Below, piece by piece: positions 6,489 through 16,272 of a DNA stretch of 35,294 nucleotides. The translations under genes and the position numbers were made by a program. This DNA comes from Synergistales bacterium. Lineage in GTDB: Bacteria; Synergistota; Synergistia; Synergistales; Aminobacteriaceae. Numbering within the stretch: position 1 is the stretch's first letter; every line of letters starts with the position of its first letter. The stretch covers positions 1-35,294 of the forward strand of contig BNVH01000036.1 of the NCBI GenBank assembly GCA_025997955.1, read 5' to 3'. The notes under the pieces were generated by a model, which was not told where the DNA came from, did no database searches, and worked only from the letters and a program-made list of their open reading frames with translations.

Positions 6489-9080
6489 CTACACGTCGGC
6501 CAAGGATTTCCCTGTCTTAACGCTCACCTCAAGCGCCGGGAAGAAGCCGTCCCCGCCGCTCGCTTTCATTATGCGCGCTAAATCCTGCCCAACCGACTCA
6601 GCGCGCTGTTCAGGGCACTCCATAACAAGCGAGTCATGAATCTGTAAAAATAGTCTTACCTCTGTGTCTTGCGCGAAAAAGCGGCTGAAATTCAGCATGG
6701 CGCGCCGCGCTATGTCGGCGGCTGTCCCCTGAATGGGGGTGTTTACCGCTATGCGCCGCTCTGCTCCTTTGTCGCGTAGCCCCTCCATCGCCTCGCTCAT
6801 TGGGCGTATACGGCCGAAAAGCGTCCTTGTATAACCGCGCTCGTTTGCTTCCGCCGCGCTTTTGTCTAAATAATCTTTTATCCCCGGCAAAGCCCTGAAA
6901 TACCGTTCGACTATCCCCGAAGCCTCACCCCTTGGCACGCCGAGCCGTTCGGCGAGGCCAAAAGCGCTCATGCCGTAGAGCAGGCCGAAGTTTATCATTT
7001 TGGCGACGCGGCGAAGTTCCTGCGTGACGCTCTCAGGCGCGGCGCCGAACACCCATGAAGCGGTCTCTCTATGTATATCGCGCCCGGAGGCGAACGCCTC
7101 TATGAGACGCGCCTCCCCCGATAGCTTGGCCAACACGCGCAGCTCTATTTGAGAGTAGTCCGCCGCCACAAAGACGTTCCCTTCTTTAACGGGCACAATC
7201 CCCTCTTTTAGACGCCGCGCCCAGTCTCCGTAAGAGGGAAGGTTTTGCAAATTCGGGTCTCGGCTGCTCAGACGTCCCGTCCCAGTGGACGCCGCCTCAA
7301 GCGTGGTATGTATGACGCCTCCTCCGCTTCGCGCCGCCCTTTGCAGCGGCATGACAAAGCCGCTCAGCATCTTGGTGAGCTCTCTGTGCTCAAGCATCTT
7401 GCGGGGCACGTCAGAGTGGGGAAGGCCTGAGTTAGCAAGGCTTTCCAAGACTGAGGCGCCGGTGGAAAAGCCAGTCTTGCCCTTTGTCTTAGCGCCGTTT
7501 GGAAGTCCGAGACGCCCAAATAAAAGCTCTGCTACCTGCTTTGGTGAGTTAAGGTTAATAGTTTCACCCGCTATTTCAGCTATATTATTCTCTATATCCG
7601 CTACTCTTTCCTCAAGTTCTTTTTGCAGTTTTGTATAAGCGGCCCCCGACAAACGCACACCGGCGCGCTCCATATCTACAAGCACGGGCAAAAGAGGCAG
7701 CTCAAGCTCACTCATGAGGTAGTCGAGCCCCTCATAACGCGCCGTTTCCGCCGTCAGCTCGCGCTCCGCTCTGAACAGCAAAAAAGCCAAATCGGGCGTG
7801 TTTTTGGCGTTTGATATTTCAGGGTAAACGTCTTCTAACCCGTGCGATGGTTTATCCGGGTGAAGCAAGTAGTGAGCGGTTTTTAGATCCCACACGACGC
7901 GTTCCTCAAAAACACGGCCAAACGCGGATATTATCTCTTTATAATCGTTCACCGAAAATTTTGTGGACGAAAGCCGCGTCCAGATAGCGGGCTGAATTTC
8001 AAGACCGCGAAACACGGCTGTTTTTCCGTCAGGAGCGGCAATCTGAAGCTCTGTGTTCGCGGCGTCATAAAACACCCCAAGATGGGGCGCGTCAAACAGG
8101 TTTTCTATATCCACATGCTTCACGTCAGGAGTGTCGGACGGAGTTTCCAAGCTCATAACGGCCTCTTCAACGGTAAATGCGCCTGCGGAGCTTTTAGTTA
8201 TTTTCTCGAACAATCTGGTCATGCCGAGGCGTTTGCATATTTCGAGCGCGGCTGTTCTATCGGGCGATTTTCTCGCCATCAGGGAGTCGTCTATCATAAC
8301 ATCACACTTGAGGCGCGTCAGATCTCGGCTTTTGAACGCCATTTCCCTGCCGGCCTCAAGTCTTTTACACACGGCGGGCTTGATGTTTTTAGCGCCGCCC
8401 TCGGAATCCAACGCCTCGTAAAGACGCTCAAGCGTCTCGAACTCTCCTATCAGTTGCAGCGCTGTCTTTTCCCCTATCCCAGGCACGCCTGGCACGTTGT
8501 CCACCGCGTCGCCCAAGAGGGCCTGATAGTCCGGCATGGAGAGCGGCGAAAATCCGTACTCCGCCGTGAAAGACGCCTCGTCGTACTCTTTGGGCATCGC
8601 CATGCCCTTGGTCGGGCGCAGCATCGTTATACCTTGCGCTAATGTCTGGAATATATCCTTGTCAGATGATACTATGACGGCTTCTTTGCCGGCGCGCGAA
8701 AACTTTAGGGCCAAAGACGCTATCACATCGTCGGCCTCTACGCCGTTTTCCACTATAAGAGGGTAACCCAAGGCGGAGAGAAGCTCCTTCAGTATGGGGA
8801 TTTGCGCCTTCAGCTCCGGTGGCGTGGGCTTGCGCTGCGCTTTGTATTCAGCGTAAAGCTCATGGCGAAAGGTAGGTGATGGCGCGTCAAACACGACGAC
8901 TACGTCAGACGCGCCGCTCGCTTTTTCTACGCTTGCAAGCATGTTCATAAACCCGGTCAGCACGTTTGTCGGAGTTCCGCCCTCAGACGTGCCGTTTGAC
9001 GATAAAAACGGCACGGCGTAAAAAGCGCGAAACGCCAACCCGTGGCCATCGATAAGCAAAATTTTGTTTTGTTGTGTCAT
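6489..9080 (-). CDS. polA: DNA polymerase I
   Basis: This 863-residue polymerase serves repair and Okazaki-fragment processing. Residues 1-290 form the 5'-nuclease domain (LLIDGHGLAFRAFYA, EADDVIAS, SSDKDIFQ, LLGDAVDNVPGVPGIGEKTA). The middle region (about 320-470) corresponds to the 3'-5' exonuclease but has FYDAAN where an active enzyme has the D-x-E motif, so proofreading is predicted to be absent. The polymerase domain shows motif A (DYSQIELRVLAKLSG), motif B (RRVAKMINFGLLYGMSAFG) and motif C (QIHDSLVME, H815-D816-S817). Motif C has Ser where E. coli has the catalytic-site Glu883. GGAG precedes the ATG. It is last in its gene run, downstream of the nuclease gene. Confidence 0.97.
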   Translation of the reverse strand: MTQQNKILLIDGHGLAFRAFYAVPFLSSNGTSEGGTPTNVLTGFMNMLASVEKASGASDVVVVFDAPSPTFRHELYAEYKAQRKPTPPELKAQIPILKELLSALGYPLIVENGVEADDVIASLALKFSRAGKEAVIVSSDKDIFQTLAQGITMLRPTKGMAMPKEYDEASFTAEYGFSPLSMPDYQALLGDAVDNVPGVPGIGEKTALQLIGEFETLERLYEALDSEGGAKNIKPAVCKRLEAGREMAFKSRDLTRLKCDVMIDDSLMARKSPDRTAALEICKRLGMTRLFEKITKSSAGAFTVEEAVMSLETPSDTPDVKHVDIENLFDAPHLGVFYDAANTELQIAAPDGKTAVFRGLEIQPAIWTRLSSTKFSVNDYKEIISAFGRVFEERVVWDLKTAHYLLHPDKPSHGLEDVYPEISNAKNTPDLAFLLFRAERELTAETARYEGLDYLMSELELPLLPVLVDMERAGVRLSGAAYTKLQKELEERVADIENNIAEIAGETINLNSPKQVAELLFGRLGLPNGAKTKGKTGFSTGASVLESLANSGLPHSDVPRKMLEHRELTKMLSGFVMPLQRAARSGGGVIHTTLEAASTGTGRLSSRDPNLQNLPSYGDWARRLKEGIVPVKEGNVFVAADYSQIELRVLAKLSGEARLIEAFASGRDIHRETASWVFGAAPESVTQELRRVAKMINFGLLYGMSAFGLAERLGVPRGEASGIVERYFRALPGIKDYLDKSAAEANERGYTRTLFGRIRPMSEAMEGLRDKGAERRIAVNTPIQGTAADIARRAMLNFSRFFAQDTEVRLFLQIHDSLVMECPEQRAESVGQDLARIMKASGGDGFFPALEVSVKTGKSLADV

Positions 9081-9125
9081 TTGTCTTTTATACTCCTTTC
9101 AAAAGCGGCGGCGCCCGTCAACTCT

Positions 9126-10688
9126 CTATCTTCTGCGTTTAGACCGTGTGAGAGAATAGACCATTGCTAACCTAAACACCTCAGAAAACTCCGCGACGCT
9201 GCAGCAAGATATGCCAAACCGCGCCGATATGTCGCTCTCCGGCTCCGGACTGTCTACAAGTACCAATAGGCTGTTGTTGCGGTCAAGCCCCATCAGCTTC
9301 GCCACGCGGGAGTATTTGGATATGTATTCCATATACTCCCCCGTCTTGGCTTCAACCCAAAAAACGCTGTCCCCGGCCATGAGCAAGAAGTCAAACTCGA
9401 AATCCTCATCTCCGGGGAGAATTATCTTCGGGTTTTTCATAAACGCGTAAGGCGTGTCCATCGTCGTGGGGTGCGTCGTAAGGACAGATACGACCTTGTC
9501 GCGGATATAGTGCTCCAACCAGCCGCCTGAGAGAAAATTTATGGCGTCCGACGTGCGCGAGATACGCGCCGTTATCGTGTACAGCGGGGCGCGGCGGTAG
9601 GTGTAGGTCGCCAAGAAGCCCACGTCCTTGAGCATTTTGCAGAAGTTCAGCGTATGAGTAACCTCACGCCCCTGAAAGCCTATCAGCGGGAACTGAAGCT
9701 GCTCGCCGGCATTTAGCGTAGCCTTGAGTTTTTTGTAGAACGGCTCCACATAAGATAGGTATTTGCCCAAGAACGCGGAGATTTGCGCTAAACGCGGGTC
9801 GAGGTTCTCCTCGTCAGGCACTGAGACTACCTGAATGTCGTGAGACGTCAAAAATTCATGCAGTTCTTTTAGCTTGGAGAGTGAGAAATTTTTCGGCGCC
9901 CAGACCGGCAATACGTTCAGTGAAAGCTGCGGCCCGTCGTTTCTGTTCTCCTGAAACCTCTCCATCAAGACGCGGTTCGGCGTCAAGAGCTCTATATAGC
10001 GTCCCCTCTGAGAGCTTGATATTGTGCGGATAAGCCCGGCTTGCTCTAAGTTATCCAACTGGACAAGCATGGCTGGCTTGCCTATGCCGAGGGCTTTGGA
10101 TAGTCGGTTTACTCTGACCAAACCCTCCTCAGCGCCGTTTAGGACGTCCATCAACACAAAAAGCATGCCCAAAGGCGCGAAGCCCTTCAGAGAGGACATA
10201 ACCTGAACGGACGTAAACTCGGCGGAAAGGTAGTCGATATTCTTAGAAATTGGTAATGTTTTAGCAACTGGTTCTGCTTTAGTGTCAGACTCAATAGCCT
10301 TTTCGGGTTCAGCGTCGCCTAATTTCGGTTCTTGTTTCATAACCGGTTCTGTTTTATTATCTGATTCAGGCGGTTTTTCGGGCTGAACATCACTCAATTT
10401 TGGTTCTGTTTCAATAACTGGTAATGTTTCAATGTCTAAACTTGGCTCTGTTTTGGGCAGCGACTTAGACTTACGGCTCTTGACAGGTTGTTTTTCAAGT
10501 ACCGGTTCTATATTCATAACCATTTCATGGGATATGAAATCACTCAGAGTGAACTTCGTCTCGTCCGAAAAATCTATCGTTTCCGCTTCGACCGCTTCAA
10601 GAGCTTCGGTCGATTCAGCCGCTTCTATCGCTTCTATCGCTTCGAGCGATTCACTCTCCGTATTTTTTGTTGTGGTTCTCTTTCCCAT
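9126..10688 (-). CDS. Winged-helix protein with Card1/DUF1887-like nuclease domain
   Basis: This is a 520-residue soluble protein. Residues 1-150 are low complexity: an E/A-rich stretch, then two degenerate copies of an EPKL...EPEK...ESD...EPV unit. Residues about 175-235 form a MarR-like winged helix (LSKALGIGKPAMLVQLDNLE). A helical middle follows. The C-terminal domain contains FLSGGWLEHYI and then D433, E446 and K448 in a D-x12-E-x-K arrangement (WVEAKTG). That matches the PD-(D/E)XK nuclease end of DUF1887/Card1-type proteins; I see no CARF ligand domain. GGGAGAG six bases before ATG 10688 favours this start over ATG 10703 or TTG 10709. It lies 45 bp upstream of polA in the same direction. 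Function is unknown; DNA or RNA cleavage is inferred. Confidence 0.7.
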   Translation of the reverse strand: MGKRTTTKNTESESLEAIEAIEAAESTEALEAVEAETIDFSDETKFTLSDFISHEMVMNIEPVLEKQPVKSRKSKSLPKTEPSLDIETLPVIETEPKLSDVQPEKPPESDNKTEPVMKQEPKLGDAEPEKAIESDTKAEPVAKTLPISKNIDYLSAEFTSVQVMSSLKGFAPLGMLFVLMDVLNGAEEGLVRVNRLSKALGIGKPAMLVQLDNLEQAGLIRTISSSQRGRYIELLTPNRVLMERFQENRNDGPQLSLNVLPVWAPKNFSLSKLKELHEFLTSHDIQVVSVPDEENLDPRLAQISAFLGKYLSYVEPFYKKLKATLNAGEQLQFPLIGFQGREVTHTLNFCKMLKDVGFLATYTYRRAPLYTITARISRTSDAINFLSGGWLEHYIRDKVVSVLTTHPTTMDTPYAFMKNPKIILPGDEDFEFDFLLMAGDSVFWVEAKTGEYMEYISKYSRVAKLMGLDRNNSLLVLVDSPEPESDISARFGISCCSVAEFSEVFRLAMVYSLTRSKRRR

Positions 10689-10728
10689 ACCAAACTCTCC
10701 CATACTCAATCTGCGGCCTATTGTAACA

Positions 10729-10765
10729 TAAAAAACAGCCGGCCCACCTCGTCGGCGCCGGCTGT
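10729..10765 (-). terminator. Rho-independent terminator of the alpha-2-macroglobulin operon
   Basis: A 9-bp perfect stem (ACAGCCGGC / GCCGGCTGT, 10735-10743 with 10757-10765) is followed on the minus strand by a T run. It sits about 37 bp after the alpha-2-macroglobulin stop codon and before the nuclease gene start. It therefore ends the long minus-strand run. Confidence 0.9.
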
Positions 10766-10801
10766 TGCGTTGGCTGCTAAAACAATTTACACTCGAGCTT
10801 T

Positions 10802-13800
10802 TTATTTTATAACTACGCTGCCCTCCGAGGAGGCGACGAACTTGACCCCGGCGTCGTACATCCCCTCAGCCGCGACGGGCGGGATAACAAATGTGCCCTT
10901 GGTGACGGCCCTCGTTATAAACCTCACGGCCTTTGGCTTGTTCACTCTGTCGATAAAGAGCAACATCCTGTCGTCGCGCGCCTCGCGTCTCACGCCGTAA
11001 GTCTCTTCCTCTCCTGTGTTCAGAAGGCGTGTGTTCTCTATCTCGAAGCCGGACGGGAGGAGGCAGGAGACCACGACGTCGTTCAAAGGGAGAAACGGCA
11101 TGATAAAAAGAGTTACGACGACCTCAGTGCCCTGCGAGATTGGCTCGCCCTTATTGAAGACGGCGCCGTTTCTGTCAGACCAGACACAATCCACGGTTAT
11201 ACCTTTTTTCTCAGGATACGGCGCGGTGAGCGGCGTGCCTGTGATTGTCCAGGCGTAGTATCCCTGCCCGCTGCCTTTGGCTTTGATTGATAACAGGTCC
11301 GGCAGCTCATTCACATCAAGCGCAGTCGTCTTCCCGCCGCCCAAAAGAGCGACGTCGCGCCCGTCGTCATCCGTCAATTCGGCTGTAAGGGGAGTGTTGT
11401 CGCCACCCTTGCCGATGCCACGCCCAAGCCCGCTATTTGAGATATAACGACCGAGCGCCATAGCCACAACAGCGTTCTCCTGAGTGCTGTACCATTTGTT
11501 CTCGCGCCCCAAGCTCAGGAGCTTCTGGGCGAGACCCGCCGCCTCATCGCTATCCGGCTCCGCGGCGCTCCAGAGCGAGAGAAGCTGCGCGGTGTTGCGC
11601 GCGTCGGACTCAAGCGTATCGCCGGGGGACGAGGGAGATGATAGGCCGCTTTTGACGTTACCGAGATTACGCAAAGCGTCGCCGCGTCCATCAATCAAGG
11701 ACTCGGCTCCGGCCAACCATATGCGTCCAGACGGCCACATCCGCTCCTCGTTTTCTTTGAGGTAATGCAGCCAACCCAAAGGTTTTTCCCCGACGAGCGT
11801 CAACACATAAGCCGCGTATGCCTTAGCCGTGAAGTCCTCTCGCAGCATATCCTCCTGAATATCGCTCGGAACGACGGGTATCGCGGGCTGGGACGCCATA
11901 AACTGCTTGAGCCAGCTCAATGCCCCGGCCAACATTTCCTCTGGATAGTCAACGCCGGCCTTGCGGGCCTCAGCCAAGAAATGCGCCGCGTAGACGCTGC
12001 CCCAGTTATAAGGCTCCGCGCCGCCGGGCCAGCGGGCAAACGAGCCGTCGTAAAGCTGCGTCGTCTGCACCCTTATAAGAGCGCTTTCTATCTTGCGTTT
12101 CACAACATCGCTTTGAACTAAGAGCGGGTCTATCTCCGCTATCACGTCGGGCAAAACGATGAATGGCCAAGCCGACGAGATGGTCTGCTCAAGGCACCCG
12201 TAGGGGTAATTAGAGAGGAAGTTCACGGCCTTGACAATCTCAGAGACAGGGGTTTCGGAGAGGGTAAATTTCCCGGTCTGTGGCCGAGACAGAGAGTTTT
12301 TGGCGGCGCTCAGGTCTATCTTTGTCTCGCCGCTTTTGAATACCCCCGAACCGCTCACCGTGACGACGGGGAACGGAGAACGCACCGGCATTTCAATAGT
12401 CTGTTTATAGGTCTTATCCGCGCCGCCGTCCCTCCAGTCGGTTTTAACATTGTAGACGGCCGTGCCGGGTTGAGTCGCGCCGAATTTTACGCTCCATACA
12501 CGCTTGCCGTTTGCCGGGACGGAGGCTTCCAATATTAAAGGTTGATCTTTATCGTGAATGGTAAGCGAGTCATTCGCCAAAAGCGTGATACTCACGTCTT
12601 TTGGCGTGTCTGAGGTATTGAAGCATGTAAGCGGCGCGTAGAAAACGTCACCGGGCGCGGCAAACCTCGGCAAGTCGGCCTCAGTCACGACGTCGCGGGC
12701 TATCTGAACCATGCGCTCAGCGCTCCCGAAGCGAGCGCCTGACGTAGCTACGGCGAAAAGACGCCCGCGCCCGCTGAACTCCGAAAGCTCAACCTCGGTC
12801 TTAACGACACCGTTTTCGTCGCTTTTCAGGAAACATTCAAAAATCGAGAGAATCTTGAACCGTTGGGCCTTAGATGACAACGCGAACGCCGCCATAGCGT
12901 CTTCCGCTAAGCCGCCTGACGGATGCATAAGCTCCGTATTGCGGGACTCAAGCGGCATCAGCTGGTCGTATACGTCATAGCCGTTTGAGTTCATTTTGCG
13001 CGCGGCCAAGAAGTGAGACAGGAGGTCGGGCGTCTTAAAAGACGTAAGCCCGAGTACGCCGTCGTCGACCAACGCTAAAGCTATCTCACCCTTGAACGGC
13101 TCGCCTGACGCGTTTTTCAGCGTTATTGTGACGGGCAGTTTTTTAGACGGCTCTATTTTATCCGGCGCGTCAAGCGTAACCCCGAGGCGGAACTTCGCCG
13201 TATCCACGTCAAGCCGCTTAATTCCGGCGGCGCGGTGCGCCCCCCATTCCTCGCCTTCTACGACGGGACGTATCAGCCACGCGGCGCACCAGGCGTTCGG
13301 CGTCATATTCTCGGTTATAGGCACTTCTACGACGGTTTCGGCCTTACCCACCTTCACTATTTTACGGTCTATGAGCCCGGCGGCCTCGACGTTGAAGAGC
13401 AATAGCCCCTCAAACGGAGCCGCTATGGTGACTTTAGCCACATCTCCGACCTCATAAAGCTCCTTGTCGGCCTTTATCTCCACTCGGTCCAAGAGCTGCG
13501 ACCCGCCACCGGCGTAGTCGGGGTCGTCAGCGTAGAAGCGAGTGGAGGCGCGGGCGTATTCATGTTCGTCGGTGACGCGTATGAGATACGTCCCCCAGCG
13601 CTTGGGTTTGAAGACAACCTCGCCAATACCGTCTTTGAGGGGCACTGTCTTCTCCTCGATTTTTACGAGCTCCTCGCTACTCTGCCAGCGCTGGTATCCG
13701 TCGACCTCTACGAGGTTGTAGTTCCAGTTCACGCGGTAAAGAGTCGCGCTCAGATTGGGTAAATCAGCCGCCTCCTCGCTTTTGGCCTTTATAGCCGATA

Positions 13801-16231
13801 AGCGAAAACGCGCGTCCCTGTTGACGGACAAGCCGTCCAAGTCACTGGGCGCGGCTATGCCGAGCAGCGTATCACACGGATAAAACGGCAGTTTGAGACT
13901 TTTGGAGACGGGACGAGCTCCGTCTTCCATAACGCGCCCGGTCAGAGTCATCTCAATGACGCTTGGCGCGTCCAAATCGTCCGGCAGCCCAAATGATATA
14001 ACTCCTTGGCCGCTGTTGTCCAATACTCCGCCCTCTATCTCGTCGCTTCTTTGCTTAAAATCGTTTTCGGGGTCCCCGAAGACGTAGCCGCTCCACTTGG
14101 GATTTTTTGGCGCGAACGGAACAGGTCGCGCGACCCAAAAAGCCTCCCATTTCAGGTTTGCCCCGTCGGCCCCAAAGAGATACCGCGCGGATATGTCCAC
14201 TTTGTTTTTTTCGTCTTCGTCACTTATGAAGGCTTGCTTGTCCGTAGACAGCGACACCTCTATGCGCGGCGGCGCAAAATCCTCCACATGAAAAGTCATA
14301 GACGACAGCGCCTTATCCCGCGATTCGTCTCCTGGGATATAAAGCGAGACATTCCAAACGCCGGTCATCGCGTTGTTCGGGATGTCAAGGTCAAATACGG
14401 CTCCTCCCTCCTCGCTCAAAAGGGCGGCTCCGCGCTTCACTGTGCGGTCAAGCGGGTTGCGGACGACAAAGAGCACAGGGAACGTTCCGGGCAATGAAAG
14501 GTCATGCTCACGCACTATCGCCTTGAAGCTAGCGTGCTCTCCGGTGCGATAGATGTCGCGCGCGGAGAAAAGCGCGGCGTCGTAGCCCTCTCTGAGCCAA
14601 GCTCTGCCTGACGTGTCAAACGACTCGCGCGACAGAAGCCCTCTTGTCAGTTTGACGTAAGACACATCATTGCCCTTGGAGACGGTAGCGAATGATGGCG
14701 ATTCGTCGTCTTTTCCCCAGACTTGTCCCCGGAAAACCCAAAGCCCGTCTTTATCGGTCTTTCCATCGGCCAACAGCTGGTTTGCGGCGCTGTATACGCG
14801 TACATCGGCGTCTTCTATGGGTTTTATGGACGATATTGTGTTGGCCCACACCAAAACGCCGTCCTCCCACAGGCGGACCGTTATGCCTACGTCGCTCATG
14901 TTTATGATTTGAGTGCTCTCGTACCATTCTTCATAATCAGGGTTGGTCAAAGATAACAGGAACAGTCCGTGGTCTTCGCTCGTAAGCTCGCTGATGGCGA
15001 TACTGCGCCGCACTTTTTCATTAGGCGGCAATGAAACAGAAAACGAGCGGCTCGCGACACGACGGGCGAGGTCTCTTTGAAAATATTCGGATATGCCCAT
15101 AGCGTACGGGATGTTGTTCTCGTAAAGCCTCCAAAGCTGAAGTTTCAGGTTTCGGACGTTGGTGAGCTCGACTGGGACGCGACCTCCTCCTACAGGTGAT
15201 AGAAGCGTCCCGCTTCCCGCGGACGGAAGGTCGATATTGGGGTCGGCGTCAGGCATTATAATGGCCTGAACGAAGTTGTCCTCCAAGACTATGCCGTTAT
15301 TTTCAGCAGGGAGTCCTTTTTTGAGCGTCACGACAAACCTCTCCCGCGGCTTGAAATTGCCCCTGATGACAAACATTCTGTTGTACCAAGAGTCTAAAGT
15401 GAACTCCACCGCCGGCTCCACCTCTATAAAACCGCCAAGGCTATCTAAATTCATCCCAAAATTAGTCTCTATACGAATTGAGCCGTCATACGCGCTGACG
15501 CTCTCCACCTGCAGCGTGGGGCGAAGCTCCACGATTCTCGTCTCGTCGCGCGAGAGTCCCAAAGAACCGGCGTCGCCCGTAAGCCCCGCCAAAAGTGTTA
15601 CATTCAGCCTGAGAGTTCTGTCAAGCCTGTTGATTGGCAAGCTGATATGGAGCGTCTTGGAAGGTATGCCGTGGGGAACGGAAAAGGCAACCTTGCGCTC
15701 CTGTTCGTCTGTTATGGAAAGAAACCCGCGCAGACGCATAGGGGCGACCGGGATGTTGAAGTTGAGGCGAATATCCGCCTCCCCGCTTCGCAATACAGCC
15801 GCGCCTACTGACACAAGAGAGAGCGGAGATGTCTCGAAAGAATAAGTGCCACTAGCGATTTCGCGCCCCCTCAAAGTCTTCAACCCGGCTTTTGTCTTAG
15901 CGCTGTAAGCGGTGGCCATACTGAGCGGCTCCAAAAGAGATGCCTGAAACGTGCGCGCGTCGAGCCATTTTCCCTCGGCGCTGAGAGAAGGCGTCACCTC
16001 AAATGGGAACTCCGCAACCGATAGAGTTTCGCCTATAAGGTTCTTGGCGGCCATAGCGTCTTTGAAAGTTATCTTCAAAGCGACGTTGTTGGCGACAGAG
16101 CCAGTGGGCGTAAATGACGCGACATCTTTAGAGGGCTTTCCCTCAGCCGCCCACGCGGTTGACGTCTGAAAAAAGAAGCCAAACAGAAGAACAAAAACCA
16201 AAAGCGAGGAGAACTGTTTCAATGTTTTCAT
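10802..16231 (-). CDS. Exported bacterial alpha-2-macroglobulin
   Basis: This 1809-residue protein has a Sec signal peptide (residues 1-28, ending STAWA before AEG). Large bacterial alpha-2-macroglobulins trap proteases in the periplasm: cleavage of the bait region exposes a thioester that couples to the attacker. The thioester motif is present as YGCLEQ, with Cys1346 (codon 12194-12196), and is followed by an alpha/alpha-toroid-like thioester domain and a C-terminal beta domain. The N-terminal two-thirds are serial macroglobulin-like beta domains. No lipobox cysteine is seen, unlike the lipoprotein YfhM type, and no pbpC (PBP1C) gene is next to it. GGAGG lies 7 bp before ATG. It follows the SH3 gene by 41 bp and is last in the run before the terminator. 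Confidence 0.93.
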   Translation of the reverse strand: MKTLKQFSSLLVFVLLFGFFFQTSTAWAAEGKPSKDVASFTPTGSVANNVALKITFKDAMAAKNLIGETLSVAEFPFEVTPSLSAEGKWLDARTFQASLLEPLSMATAYSAKTKAGLKTLRGREIASGTYSFETSPLSLVSVGAAVLRSGEADIRLNFNIPVAPMRLRGFLSITDEQERKVAFSVPHGIPSKTLHISLPINRLDRTLRLNVTLLAGLTGDAGSLGLSRDETRIVELRPTLQVESVSAYDGSIRIETNFGMNLDSLGGFIEVEPAVEFTLDSWYNRMFVIRGNFKPRERFVVTLKKGLPAENNGIVLEDNFVQAIIMPDADPNIDLPSAGSGTLLSPVGGGRVPVELTNVRNLKLQLWRLYENNIPYAMGISEYFQRDLARRVASRSFSVSLPPNEKVRRSIAISELTSEDHGLFLLSLTNPDYEEWYESTQIINMSDVGITVRLWEDGVLVWANTISSIKPIEDADVRVYSAANQLLADGKTDKDGLWVFRGQVWGKDDESPSFATVSKGNDVSYVKLTRGLLSRESFDTSGRAWLREGYDAALFSARDIYRTGEHASFKAIVREHDLSLPGTFPVLFVVRNPLDRTVKRGAALLSEEGGAVFDLDIPNNAMTGVWNVSLYIPGDESRDKALSSMTFHVEDFAPPRIEVSLSTDKQAFISDEDEKNKVDISARYLFGADGANLKWEAFWVARPVPFAPKNPKWSGYVFGDPENDFKQRSDEIEGGVLDNSGQGVISFGLPDDLDAPSVIEMTLTGRVMEDGARPVSKSLKLPFYPCDTLLGIAAPSDLDGLSVNRDARFRLSAIKAKSEEAADLPNLSATLYRVNWNYNLVEVDGYQRWQSSEELVKIEEKTVPLKDGIGEVVFKPKRWGTYLIRVTDEHEYARASTRFYADDPDYAGGGSQLLDRVEIKADKELYEVGDVAKVTIAAPFEGLLLFNVEAAGLIDRKIVKVGKAETVVEVPITENMTPNAWCAAWLIRPVVEGEEWGAHRAAGIKRLDVDTAKFRLGVTLDAPDKIEPSKKLPVTITLKNASGEPFKGEIALALVDDGVLGLTSFKTPDLLSHFLAARKMNSNGYDVYDQLMPLESRNTELMHPSGGLAEDAMAAFALSSKAQRFKILSIFECFLKSDENGVVKTEVELSEFSGRGRLFAVATSGARFGSAERMVQIARDVVTEADLPRFAAPGDVFYAPLTCFNTSDTPKDVSITLLANDSLTIHDKDQPLILEASVPANGKRVWSVKFGATQPGTAVYNVKTDWRDGGADKTYKQTIEMPVRSPFPVVTVSGSGVFKSGETKIDLSAAKNSLSRPQTGKFTLSETPVSEIVKAVNFLSNYPYGCLEQTISSAWPFIVLPDVIAEIDPLLVQSDVVKRKIESALIRVQTTQLYDGSFARWPGGAEPYNWGSVYAAHFLAEARKAGVDYPEEMLAGALSWLKQFMASQPAIPVVPSDIQEDMLREDFTAKAYAAYVLTLVGEKPLGWLHYLKENEERMWPSGRIWLAGAESLIDGRGDALRNLGNVKSGLSSPSSPGDTLESDARNTAQLLSLWSAAEPDSDEAAGLAQKLLSLGRENKWYSTQENAVVAMALGRYISNSGLGRGIGKGGDNTPLTAELTDDDGRDVALLGGGKTTALDVNELPDLLSIKAKGSGQGYYAWTITGTPLTAPYPEKKGITVDCVWSDRNGAVFNKGEPISQGTEVVVTLFIMPFLPLNDVVVSCLLPSGFEIENTRLLNTGEEETYGVRREARDDRMLLFIDRVNKPKAVRFITRAVTKGTFVIPPVAAEGMYDAGVKFVASSEGSVVIK

Positions 16232-16272
16232 ACATATACCTCCATTTTTAATGAGTCACTTTACGTCTATGG

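Noticed and set aside
8082..8642. A 186-codon plus-strand frame opposite polA
   Set aside because: It lies wholly inside the polymerase gene and shows arginine/histidine-rich shadow composition.
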